Assembly (NCBI GenBank): GCA_030037875.1
Contig: JASHPV010000002.1
Coordinates: 1-31,339, forward strand
DNA length: 31,339 nt
DNA from: Thermoplasmata archaeon
GTDB lineage: Archaea > Thermoplasmatota > Thermoplasmata > Lutacidiplasmatales > UBA184
Reading direction: 5' to 3'
The notes below the pieces were generated by a model. It ran no database searches. It was not told the DNA's origin and saw only the letters and a list, made by a program, of their open reading frames with translations. Within the stretch, counting starts at the first letter, position 1. Each line of letters starts with the position of its first letter. Below are positions 15,271-22,438 of this stretch, one piece after another. The position numbers and the translations under genes were made by a program.

Positions 15271-15627
15271 CTACGGCTCGTCGGGAGCTACGGTCTCGTT
15301 GAGGAAGTCCTCACGCTCTGGGGCAAAGACGTCCAAGATGACGGAGGCCACCGACGGGTCCGCGTGCAGCTCGTGGGGCACGTCGGCCGGCACATAGTAG
15401 GCATCCCCCACTTTCATCTTCCACGACCGGTCGCCCACAGAGAACGTGCCTCCACCCTCCAACACGGTGCCGTACTGGGCGTGGGGGTGGGTGTGGCGCG
15501 GGAACACTCGACCGGGTTCGATGCGGTACAGCACCATCATCGCCGATGAGGAATGGGCCAGAATCCGGCGCCGAACTCCTGGGAGTATCTCATGCCATGC
15601 TCGCTCCGAGTCGTGCCATAGAGGCAT
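15271..15627 (-). CDS. Small single-domain cupin protein
   Basis: A 118-residue beta-barrel protein with the cupin motif 1 core GRVFPRHTHPHAQYGTVLEG, giving metal-ligand candidates H45, H47 and Q51. Motif 2, with H85, is GDAYYVPADVPHELHA. Q51 replaces the frequent glutamate. The function cannot be read from the fold; such proteins may be dioxygenases, isomerases or sensors. It converges on the SDR gene with 13 nt between stops. Minus-strand AATAATC, 23 nt before the ATG, marks a leaderless promoter. Confidence 0.85.
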   Translation of the reverse strand: MPLWHDSERAWHEILPGVRRRILAHSSSAMMVLYRIEPGRVFPRHTHPHAQYGTVLEGGGTFSVGDRSWKMKVGDAYYVPADVPHELHADPSVASVILDVFAPEREDFLNETVAPDEP

Positions 15628-15646
15628 GGGGGAGCCGACCCGCCGG

Positions 15647-15653
15647 GATTATT
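15647..15653 (-). promoter_or_regulatory. TATA box of the cupin gene
   Basis: AATAATC on the minus strand is centred 23 nt upstream of the ATG at 15627. Confidence 0.45.
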
Positions 15654-15674
15654 TCGTTCTATGCTCGAAGCTCG

Positions 15675-16814
15675 TTAGCCCAGTGCCTGGCGTAGGTCCT
15701 CTACAAGGTCCTCAGCGTCTTCGATTCCCACCGAAAGCCGGAGCAGACCACCCGAGATTCCCTTTACCTTCTGCTCGGCCGGAGGCATTGCCCGGTGGGT
15801 CATCAACGACGGGTGATTGACCAACGATTCCACCCCGCCCAGGCTTTCCCCGAGAGTGAACACCTTCAGGCGACGCGCTACCCGGATGGCGGCCGTACGG
15901 CCCCCGGCGACCTCGGCGGAAACCATCCCACCGTACCCATCCATCTGTCGGCGAGCCACGGCGTGGCCGGGATGGTGCGGAAGACCGGGATACAAGGTAC
16001 GAACTATCTTGGGGTGGCCCTGAAGGTACTCGGCGACCCGCTGTGCATTCGCTGCATGCTGGCGGACCCGAACGCCAAGGGTCCGCACTCCTCGGATCAT
16101 GAGATAACAATCAAACGGACTGGGTACCCCGCCCGCCGAATTCTGGAACCAATAGAGCTTCTTGAGCAACGTTGGGGAACGCACGACCAGTGCGCCCCCG
16201 ACCACGTCGCTGTGGCCTCCGATGTACTTCGTGGTGGAATGCACCACGATGTCGGCCCCGAGTTCGAGGGGTCGTTGAAACACCGGCGATGCGAAGGTGT
16301 TGTCCACCGCGACCTTCGTTCGCGCCCGGCGCGCGATGGCGATCGCCCCTCGTAGGTCGGTGATCTTGAGGAGAGGATTGGTCGGGGTTTCTAGATAGAG
16401 CAGGTCCACCGCCGGACCCACTTCGAAGGCGCGTCGGATGTTCGCGAGGTTGGTCGTATCAACGAAGTCTACGCGGACTCCGTGGGTCCGGGACAGTTCG
16501 AGAAGACGCTGGGCGCCATGATAGAGGTCGTCTCCCGCGACGATCCGGCTGCCGCTCGGGTAGCTCATGAACAACGCGGAAATCGCGGCGAGCCCGGAAC
16601 CGAAGGCGAGCGCACCCGCACCGCCTTCGAGCCGTGCCAAGATCCTCTCGAGCGCAGCGCGGGTCGGGTTACCAGTCCGGGAATAAACGAAGCTCTGGGG
16701 CGCGCCCGGAAAGGACTGACGAAACGTCGAGGAGAGGTAGATCGGGACGTTCACCGCGCCGGTCTCGGGATCGCTGGCCTGTCCATCGTGGATGACCCGC
16801 GTGTCCCATTCCAT
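15675..16814 (-). CDS. Cystathionine gamma-synthase/lyase family PLP enzyme
   Basis: A 379-residue enzyme of the Cys/Met metabolism PLP family. Landmarks are TRVIHDGQ at the start, PIYLSSTF, YSRTGNPTRAALE, the LETPTNPLL loop (141-149), D171 of VAVDNTF, the Schiff-base lysine K196 in STTKYIGGHSDVVGG, and SLGGVESLVNHP near the end. It would act on cystathionine, O-acyl-homoserine or methionine; synthase, gamma-lyase and sulfhydrylase activities cannot be separated from this sequence. The open frame continues to 16997, but homologs start near MEWDTRVIH, so the ATG at 16814 is chosen. It is divergent from the APC permease, possibly its amino-acid transporter. Confidence 0.92.
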   Translation of the reverse strand: MEWDTRVIHDGQASDPETGAVNVPIYLSSTFRQSFPGAPQSFVYSRTGNPTRAALERILARLEGGAGALAFGSGLAAISALFMSYPSGSRIVAGDDLYHGAQRLLELSRTHGVRVDFVDTTNLANIRRAFEVGPAVDLLYLETPTNPLLKITDLRGAIAIARRARTKVAVDNTFASPVFQRPLELGADIVVHSTTKYIGGHSDVVGGALVVRSPTLLKKLYWFQNSAGGVPSPFDCYLMIRGVRTLGVRVRQHAANAQRVAEYLQGHPKIVRTLYPGLPHHPGHAVARRQMDGYGGMVSAEVAGGRTAAIRVARRLKVFTLGESLGGVESLVNHPSLMTHRAMPPAEQKVKGISGGLLRLSVGIEDAEDLVEDLRQALG

Positions 16815-16911
16815 CGGGACGGCCAGACCCGGGCGTCTCTTGAACCGTTCGCCTCCGCCGGCGCGGAGGCGGCAATCCCCTCGATCGGGCCACCGGACGG
16901 CTTTGCTAAGG

Positions 16912-16919
16912 TTTTTAGA
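16912..16919 (+). promoter_or_regulatory. TATA box in the cystathionine enzyme/APC permease intergenic region
   Basis: TTTTTAGA is the strongest TATA-like element between the two divergent genes. Read on the plus strand it predicts a start near 16941 and a leader of 44-56 nt for the permease. On the minus strand it would leave about 75 nt before 16814. Confidence 0.4.
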
Positions 16920-16984
16920 CCCGCCCGACGTGGGCGTGCTAGACCGCGTCGCTCTACCGGAAGGCGGAGCGGGGGAACACGGAA

Positions 16985-18634
16985 TTGACCGCTGCAATGG
17001 AGGCCGAAACGCCGGGCTTTACGATGCAAACGCCGGCCGCGACGGCGACCCAGCCGGGTCTCTATGTCCGGCAGACCTCGGGTCTCGTTCGGACCGTCGG
17101 GCCACGTACCGCCCTGTTCGCCAACCTCGTCGGAATGGGCATTATTGTCAACTATTTCTGGATCGTTTTTGCCTCGGCCGGGTACCCCAACGCCAACCTC
17201 GTCACGACGGTCGGGATCGGGGTTCTGATCAACCTTGGTGTGGGCTACGTCTACTGGATGCTGGCGAGCTCGATGCCGCGGTCCGGCGGGGACTATGTGT
17301 TCTTGGGGCGAATCTTCCACCCGAGCATCGGACTCGGCACCAACCTTCTCTTCACCGTCGTATTCGTGACTTGGGCGGGATACTTCGCGTATTACACGGC
17401 CATTTACGGGATCCCGGTGACCCTAGCGGCATGGTCTGTCGCCGGTGGCGGCGGTCCTGCCCTTGCTTGGGCCGCCACCCTCTCCACCAGCACGGCAGAC
17501 CAGTTCCTTGTCGGCATCTTCGTACTCCTTCTCGTCGTTCTCCTGAGCCTGCTTCCGACCAAGTGGATCTTCCGCACCGTGGTCGGAATCTTCGTCGTTT
17601 CCGGGATCATTTACATCATTATGCTCGGCACGCTGCTGACCACGTCCCAGGCCACGTTCGCGGCGGACTGGAACGCCGGAAACACAGCGGCCAACAGCTA
17701 CGCGGCCCTCACCGCCAGTGTGGCGGGAACGACCGGGATCACCATCGCGGGTACCTTCCTGGGCATCGTGTACACGATGCTGAGCTTCATCGGTTACGCG
17801 AACAGCTCGTACTACGGTGGCGAGATCCGTGGCAATCCGACACGTACCCAGGGGCTGGCCATCTTCGCCGCCCCGCTGATATTCGCAGTGTTGATCGCCG
17901 CCCTGTACGCCGCCACGTACGCTACGTTCGGACGCAACTTCCTCATCGGAGTCAGCATCAACTACGTCTCGCCGGGCAGCACGCTCACGGCCGTTCCCTC
18001 GCCCCTCTTCCTCGTCTCGTACATCCTGCACGGGGACCCGGTCCTGGCCGCATTCCTGTCCTTCGGCCTCATCTTGACGTTTTTCGGGTTCGCGCTGGTC
18101 TACTTCATTGTCCCGACCCGAAACATCTTCTCTTGGTCTTTCGATCGTATCCTGCCCACGGCGTTCGCGAAGGTGAGTCGCAACGGCGTTCCCTGGGTGG
18201 CAGTCATCCTGCTCGCCGTTGCATCGCTCATTGTGCTATGGGTCGGCGTCTACACCACGCTCCTTTCGTACCTGTCGTACTCCAACTTCGGCTTTTGGCT
18301 CGCCGTCGGCCTCGTCTGTCTGGGAGGGGCGTTGTTCCCGTTCCTGCGGCCGCAACTCTTCAAGAACAGCCCGCGGATCGTTCAGGCCCGGGTCGGGCGA
18401 GTCCCGGTCATCACCATCGTCGGGATCGTGAGCTGGATCGCGGCCTGGTTCGTCAGCTACGCGGCCTCCACCGCCACGTACGTGGAGCCGTCGGGAGCGT
18501 ACAGCTACGCCTACTTGCTGTTCCTTCCGATCGTCTTTGTGGTCGGCGTCGTGATCTACTGGATCTCCCGGGCGATCCAAATGTCCCGGGGCGTCCCGAT
18601 GGACCTGATCAACAAGGAACTGCCTCCCGAGTGA
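16985..18634 (+). CDS. APC superfamily amino acid permease
   Basis: A transporter of about 549 residues with roughly twelve to thirteen membrane helices. The N-terminal QTSGLVRTVGPRTALFANLV followed by a helix with MGIIVNYFWIV corresponds to the unwound TM1 region of the amino acid-polyamine-organocation superfamily. MLASSMPRSGGDYVFLGR in TM2-TM3 is the most diagnostic block. It probably imports an amino acid or amine by proton or sodium coupling; the substrate is unknown. TTG at 16985 and ATG at 16997 are both possible starts. A longer alternative frame over the same region is Arg/His-rich and is not used. Confidence 0.9.
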   Translation: MTAAMEAETPGFTMQTPAATATQPGLYVRQTSGLVRTVGPRTALFANLVGMGIIVNYFWIVFASAGYPNANLVTTVGIGVLINLGVGYVYWMLASSMPRSGGDYVFLGRIFHPSIGLGTNLLFTVVFVTWAGYFAYYTAIYGIPVTLAAWSVAGGGGPALAWAATLSTSTADQFLVGIFVLLLVVLLSLLPTKWIFRTVVGIFVVSGIIYIIMLGTLLTTSQATFAADWNAGNTAANSYAALTASVAGTTGITIAGTFLGIVYTMLSFIGYANSSYYGGEIRGNPTRTQGLAIFAAPLIFAVLIAALYAATYATFGRNFLIGVSINYVSPGSTLTAVPSPLFLVSYILHGDPVLAAFLSFGLILTFFGFALVYFIVPTRNIFSWSFDRILPTAFAKVSRNGVPWVAVILLAVASLIVLWVGVYTTLLSYLSYSNFGFWLAVGLVCLGGALFPFLRPQLFKNSPRIVQARVGRVPVITIVGIVSWIAAWFVSYAASTATYVEPSGAYSYAYLLFLPIVFVVGVVIYWISRAIQMSRGVPMDLINKELPPE

Positions 18635-18660
18635 CGGTACGACGTCCCCCGAGGGGGAGC

Positions 18661-18666
18661 TTTTGA
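18661..18666 (+). promoter_or_regulatory. TATA box of the NTase-fold gene
   Basis: TTTTGA is centred 28 nt upstream of the GTG at 18692. Confidence 0.45.
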
Positions 18667-18691
18667 CCTCCGGCTCCCCTTTGGGTCCTCC

Positions 18692-19726
18692 GTGGACGAG
18701 GTCGTAGAGGTCATCGTCGACCCCTTCACCCAGGAGAAGCTCCCTCTCCACCTGCCGCTCACCTTCCGCACCGAGCCCGACAAGGCGCGTCAGGCGCTTG
18801 GACTTCCCGACTACGTCGACACCAGCGACCCGGTCATGGCCCACGGCGTAGGCCTCTTGCACGCCCTGACGCTCGAGCTACCGGGACGCGACTTCGCCCT
18901 CCTGGGTGGCGTCGCGTACCGATTTCGGTCCCCCTCCAGCAACTCCTCGACCAGCGGACTTCGCCGGCCGTTGCACGATGTCGATCTGTGCTGTCACCAC
19001 TCCGATGCGAAGAAGCTCCACACGGCGCTCCTCTCCCTCGGACAAAGTCACGGGAGCGCCCTCACGGTCGTAGAAACCCACGCCGACCGGATGTTCAACG
19101 CCCTGATGGGCGGTCGACGCCTCCGGCTTCACAACGTCAACCAGGTCGTAGAGGGCCGATGCGTGCTGGGCACGATCGATGTGTTGGCCGACGAGTTTCG
19201 GTTCTGCCACAACCTGGACCTCAAAGCGGACATTACGCAGGCGCCGAAGGACGGCCACACGCTGGCCCTCTCCACGCTCCTGCTCACGAAGCTTCAGTTC
19301 ATCCAGAGCATCCCCACCGAGCATGAGGCGCAAGTGCCGGGTCGCGTTCTCGGCCCTTTCGGCAAGAGGGAGCTCCTCATCGGACCGGAGGACAAGGACG
19401 TGCGGGACATCCTGGCATTGCTCATCGACCGACCGATGGGAGAGGGCCTCGGCGAGATCTCTCCCACCCGGTTCGTGGCTCCCCTCACAACGGATTGGGG
19501 CTTCTGGACGACGGTGCGGCTCAATCTCGACCATCTGGGAAAATCCCCCCTGTACACCGCCCTGCCTTCCGACCTGCGACCCGGCGTCCAGAAGAAAATC
19601 GACTCGTTGCGCGCGGCGACCGATGGGGTGCAGCCGAAGCGCCGGTTCGGCTTCCTGCAACGGGAATGGTGGGAGCCTGTGGAGTCGTTCGGCGCGGCCA
19701 CGTCGCAGGCGACTTCGACCACCTGA
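18692..19726 (+). CDS. Nucleotidyltransferase-fold protein (AbiEii/MNT-like), copy 1
   Basis: A 344-residue protein with the polymerase-beta-like NTase pattern. G72-G73 lie in ALLGGVAYRF, D96 and D98 in LHDVDLCC, and a third carboxylate D163 in GTIDVLAD. All three motifs expected for metal-dependent nucleotidyl transfer are present. A downstream helix with LLLTKLQFI and the KDVRDILALL block (235-244) recall AbiEii-like NTases. No antitoxin-type or HEPN partner is adjacent. Its 3' neighbour, 6 nt away and convergent, is a metallophosphoesterase whose paralog at 29994 is also followed by an NTase-fold gene sharing the IDxxxDxxRF block. This links the two activities. The nucleotide and acceptor are unknown. 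Confidence 0.68.
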   Translation: MDEVVEVIVDPFTQEKLPLHLPLTFRTEPDKARQALGLPDYVDTSDPVMAHGVGLLHALTLELPGRDFALLGGVAYRFRSPSSNSSTSGLRRPLHDVDLCCHHSDAKKLHTALLSLGQSHGSALTVVETHADRMFNALMGGRRLRLHNVNQVVEGRCVLGTIDVLADEFRFCHNLDLKADITQAPKDGHTLALSTLLLTKLQFIQSIPTEHEAQVPGRVLGPFGKRELLIGPEDKDVRDILALLIDRPMGEGLGEISPTRFVAPLTTDWGFWTTVRLNLDHLGKSPLYTALPSDLRPGVQKKIDSLRAATDGVQPKRRFGFLQREWWEPVESFGAATSQATSTT

Positions 19727-19732
19727 AACGTA

Positions 19733-20689
19733 TCAGCCCGTCGTCAACAGGTGCGACCGCACGCGGTCCGCCTCCAGGTCCACGACCAGTCCCTGGAGGA
19801 CCCCCTCGCTGTAAGCGCTTCCCGGATTCACGCAGAGGGTCCGGCCCAGCGACGAGAATCCCTTCGATTCGTGGATGTGGCCATGCAACCCCAGCAAAGG
19901 TTGGAACTCCTCGACGGCGGCCCTGACCGCGGTACTGCCGACGTGGACCAGCTCGGGCTCTCCTCCTGGCCCCATCACCTTGGTGAGGTCCGGCAGGAGG
20001 CGCGGTGCGAGGTCGAGCTGGGTTCCCGCCGGTGGAACGTGCGTGTTAAAGACGGCCCGCTCCGGATGCTCGAGATTGCCCGCGTCCGCCCGAAGGCGGT
20101 TAGCGATCGCTGCCTCGTCCAACTCCCGGTTGGTGTGCCACGGTGTGATGTTGCTATACGGCAGGGTCAGCATCTCGTGGCGGTCATCCAGGCGAACGAT
20201 CCGTCCGTCGGTGAGCTCCACGTAGTCGCTGCGGCCCAGGATCCCCTCCATCTCATCAAAGTCGTCGTTCCCGAGACCGATGAGGGCCCGGATGCCGGTC
20301 CCTCGTAGCCGACTGGCCGCGAGATCGACCCAGTTCTGCAGTACCGCGAGGGCCAGCTGCTTGAACAGGGCGTCGGCCCGAGATCGGTCGTGGGAAAGCT
20401 CCTCCCATTCCTTTCGACTGGTCCGATACGGAATGGAGCCCATCGCCCGGAGGTCCTCCTCGAACTTGGCGAGGTCAGTGGCGTTCTGTACCGACCGGGG
20501 ACTCCCAAGGTAGAGGCCGGTCCAGCCCCCGTTCTCGGGCCAGAGGGGAGTGATCGTCTTGCCGGCAATGTCGCCCCCGATCAGGAGGATTTGCGCCTGG
20601 TAGACCTTCCCGGCGTTCACGAACTTTCGGAAGCACCGCTCGGAACCGTGGAGGTCGGCCACGAAGAAGATCCGTGTCGCCTTTGCCAT
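19733..20689 (-). CDS. Calcineurin-like metallophosphoesterase, copy 1
   Basis: A 318-residue phosphoesterase of the calcineurin-like fold, a two-metal hydrolase of phosphomono- or diesters. Motifs in order: DLHG (12-15), GGD (38-40), GNDD (140-143), H217 in NTHVPP, and GHIH (270-273) followed by NPGSAY. The third motif is GNDD instead of the usual GNHD, so the conserved catalytic histidine is aspartate; the paralog at 29994-30950 has the same change. A long insertion (residues 45-130), rich in Trp and charged residues, separates motifs II and III. A CTAAAAGG box (20723-20730) lies 37 nt upstream of the ATG. It is tail-to-tail with an NTase-fold gene. Confidence 0.88.
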   Translation of the reverse strand: MAKATRIFFVADLHGSERCFRKFVNAGKVYQAQILLIGGDIAGKTITPLWPENGGWTGLYLGSPRSVQNATDLAKFEEDLRAMGSIPYRTSRKEWEELSHDRSRADALFKQLALAVLQNWVDLAASRLRGTGIRALIGLGNDDFDEMEGILGRSDYVELTDGRIVRLDDRHEMLTLPYSNITPWHTNRELDEAAIANRLRADAGNLEHPERAVFNTHVPPAGTQLDLAPRLLPDLTKVMGPGGEPELVHVGSTAVRAAVEEFQPLLGLHGHIHESKGFSSLGRTLCVNPGSAYSEGVLQGLVVDLEADRVRSHLLTTG

Positions 20690-20916
20690 GCGCTCCGCCG
20701 TCGCAGGGCGAGGACCGACCGGCTAAAAGGATTCGGTGTCCATCTCGTCTACCACGGCCGGACAGGTATCGAGATTCACACTCGACTAGCAGAGCCTGGC
20801 CGCTCGAGCGAGCCCACGTTGGGTGGGGGACCGTGACGGCGATCTCACGAAGGTTGCTCGGCGTCGGGGGCTCCGGGGCAATGGATAGCTGGCCGGCCTG
20901 CCTCTGGGGGCAAACC
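20690..20916. other. Gene-free stretch between MPE copy 1 and the SRPBCC gene
   Basis: About 230 nt hold the minus-strand promoter element at 20723-20730 and a small hairpin, TCGAG-7 nt-CTCGA, at 20769-20785. I see no convincing reading frame, tRNA or other RNA gene. Confidence 0.4.
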
Positions 20917-20922
20917 CTTTAG
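20917..20922 (+). promoter_or_regulatory. TATA box of the second SRPBCC gene
   Basis: CTTTAG is centred 26 nt before the ATG at 20946. Confidence 0.5.
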
Positions 20923-20945
20923 CGCGGACCCGGGAGTGCCGCCCG

Positions 20946-21401
20946 ATGGCGGAAGAGCTCTACCCCATCATCATCCAGGTCACGATTCCGCTCCCGACGC
21001 ACATGATCTTCGCGGCGCTGACCGAGCCCGCGGGACTCACGGGCTGGCTGTGTGCGGAGGCCCACGTCGACCCCCGGGTCGGCGGGGAATGCCGCCTCCG
21101 ATTCGAAGGAGAGACCCCTTTCGAGACGCACGGGGCGATTACGCATTTCACGCCGGACGTCGATTTCGGGTTCGAGTGGCGGGCCCCGCCGACCTTCGCG
21201 GCCTTCATGAACGAACCCTCCCCCGTGACTCGAGTCTACTTTCGGCTCGCCGACTCTCCCGAGGGGATCGACGTGACGCTCGAGCACATCGGGTGGGGGG
21301 AAGGGGACCAGTGGGAAGAGGCCCGGTCCTGGCATTTCCATCTCTGGGATGACAAAATGCAGCAGCTCAAGACCCACCTGATCAAGATGGCCTACGGCTG
21401 A
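20946..21401 (+). CDS. SRPBCC / AHSA1-like domain protein, second copy
   Basis: A 151-residue SRPBCC protein with the AHSA1-type order: the strand IIIQVTIPLPTHMIFAALTE, GLTGWLCAEAHVDPRVGGECRLRF, and the C-terminal helix WHFHLWDDKMQQLKTHLIK. It shares the domain with the protein at 1059-1511 but is clearly different in sequence. Three to four acidic and aromatic residues near the end (GWGEGDQWEEARSWHFHL) line the position of the cavity mouth in the fold. The ligand is unknown. Its start is fixed by the CTTTAG box, and it converges on the small Cys-rich gene with a 19-nt gap. Confidence 0.82.
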   Translation: MAEELYPIIIQVTIPLPTHMIFAALTEPAGLTGWLCAEAHVDPRVGGECRLRFEGETPFETHGAITHFTPDVDFGFEWRAPPTFAAFMNEPSPVTRVYFRLADSPEGIDVTLEHIGWGEGDQWEEARSWHFHLWDDKMQQLKTHLIKMAYG

Positions 21402-21420
21402 CGGGCCGGGTGGGCCCGTC

Positions 21421-21681
21421 TCAGCCTACTGGGTGATACCTCGCGCAGACCATTGCCCCGCACACGGAGCAAAATCCAGCCGGGGCCATGTGGTACCCTC
21501 CGGGCTTGGCGGGGGTGTCGGGGACCACGATCATGTGCTGGCTCGGAAAATGCCCACAGCCGCACCGGGCGTGCCCCGCGGGCACCGCTTGCCCTCCGAT
21601 CGTTGTTCCCCCCGGGCGGAAGGGGGACTCGCCCCCAAAAGGCTTGTCAGCTTCTCGGGGGAGGGCGGTTCCCTCGTTCAA
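21421..21681 (-). CDS. Small Cys/His-rich (putative zinc-binding) protein
   Basis: An 86-residue protein whose C-terminal half carries C40, C42 and H44 (RCGCGH) and then C71, C74, C79 and H83 (FCSVCGAMVCARYH). This arrangement could bind one or two zinc ions or an iron centre. The N-terminal half is Gly/Pro-rich and may not be translated. The start is uncertain: TTG at 21681 gives 86 residues, and GTG at 21585 gives 54 and keeps every cysteine. A CCTTTTGG element at 21635-21642 would fit the shorter form with a leader of about 28 nt. The family is not recognised. It is divergent from the GcvH/TusA-like gene. Confidence 0.55.
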   Translation of the reverse strand: MNEGTALPREADKPFGGESPFRPGGTTIGGQAVPAGHARCGCGHFPSQHMIVVPDTPAKPGGYHMAPAGFCSVCGAMVCARYHPVG

Positions 21682-21690
21682 AGAGAACCG

Positions 21691-21696
21691 CTAAGC
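21691..21696 (+). promoter_or_regulatory. TATA-like box of the GcvH/TusA-like fusion gene
   Basis: CTAAGC is centred 25 nt before the ATG at 21719; the same hexamer sits at the same distance before the M1 aminopeptidase start. Confidence 0.45.
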
Positions 21697-21718
21697 GTCT
21701 CGGCGGCTGGGACCTCCG

Positions 21719-22438
21719 ATGGAGGTTCTCGGCTGCCCCCTCCCAGACGATTGCTGGGTGGACCTCGAGAACGATACATGGACCCGCATCGACGCGGATG
21801 GCGTCTCCTGCTCGACGGGGGTCCTGGCCTCCCAGGCGGCTTTCGCCGGCCGATACACCTCCGTCCGGTTCCGCGACGTGGAGGGCCTGGTTGATCGGGG
21901 ACGTAGCGTCGCGACGCTGGAGAGTGTCCGGTCCACGGCCCCCTTCCGGATCTCCGTCTCGGGCCGGATCCTCGCGCGCAACGAGGCCCTTGCGACGCGG
22001 CCCAAGCTGCTCAACGACTCACCGTACGAGCGAGGATGGGTCGCGCGCTTCGCTCCCTCCGACCCCAAGGACATTGCTCGGTTGCTGGCGACTCCGGAGA
22101 AGGCCCGATCCACGCTGGAGGCCCTCATCGCCGAGCGACGCATCCGATGCTTCCCGGCCACCCCCGACCTGGAAATGTACGAAATCGGCTCCGAATGTTC
22201 CGCGACACTCGCCAAGCTCGACGAAGAACTTACCCACCACCCGCCCGATGAGATCGTGTTGCTGGTGACCGACGACCCGACCAGCCCGATCGAGCTCGTT
22301 CGATGGTCAGACCGCACGGGCCACACGGTGCTCCACCACCGGGTCGAGGGGAAACTCCACCACTTCCTGATACGGAAGGAGGCGGCCCCCGTCCCGCGGA
22401 TGCGCCGCGCGGCGACGGGGGAGCTCGGGAGCGTCTAG
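21719..22438 (+). CDS. GcvH-like domain fused to TusA-like domain; lipoyl lysine absent
   Basis: A 239-residue two-domain protein. Residues 1-125 follow glycine cleavage H protein: a hammerhead start, GRSVATLESV, VSGRILARNEAL and a C-terminal NDSPYERGWVARF. The lipoylated lysine of the ESVK motif is R71 (ESVRS, codon CGG), so ordinary lipoylation is impossible. Residues 150-220 resemble TusA/SirA sulfur carriers: YEIGSECSATLAKLDEEL, EIVLLVTDDPTSP, and TGHTVLHHRVEGKLHHFLIRK. C160 occupies the carrier cysteine position, but the CPxP prolines are missing. No glycine-cleavage genes are near; the tail-to-tail neighbour is a rhodanese. A role in persulfide sulfur transfer is plausible, with the H-like domain as scaffold. 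The domain calls are by eye. Confidence 0.7.
   Translation: MEVLGCPLPDDCWVDLENDTWTRIDADGVSCSTGVLASQAAFAGRYTSVRFRDVEGLVDRGRSVATLESVRSTAPFRISVSGRILARNEALATRPKLLNDSPYERGWVARFAPSDPKDIARLLATPEKARSTLEALIAERRIRCFPATPDLEMYEIGSECSATLAKLDEELTHHPPDEIVLLVTDDPTSPIELVRWSDRTGHTVLHHRVEGKLHHFLIRKEAAPVPRMRRAATGELGSV

Noticed and set aside
16792..18666. 624-codon plus-strand open frame longer than the APC permease it overlaps
   Set aside because: It is Arg/His/Pro-rich without domain pattern and covers the same bases as the clearly hydrophobic permease frame; it is a high-GC shadow.
18692..19726. Toxin-antitoxin (AbiE-type) interpretation of the NTase-fold gene
   Set aside because: No AbiEi-like or HEPN partner next to it; the flanking genes are an APC permease and a phosphoesterase.
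20690..20945. Possible tRNA in the gap upstream of the second SRPBCC gene
   Set aside because: The TCGAG/CTCGA hairpin has a 7-nt loop, but the loop does not match the T-loop consensus and no acceptor or anticodon stem can be drawn.
21719..22438. Functional glycine cleavage H protein
   Set aside because: The lipoyl lysine is arginine, the protein is about twice the normal length, and no other glycine cleavage gene is present.
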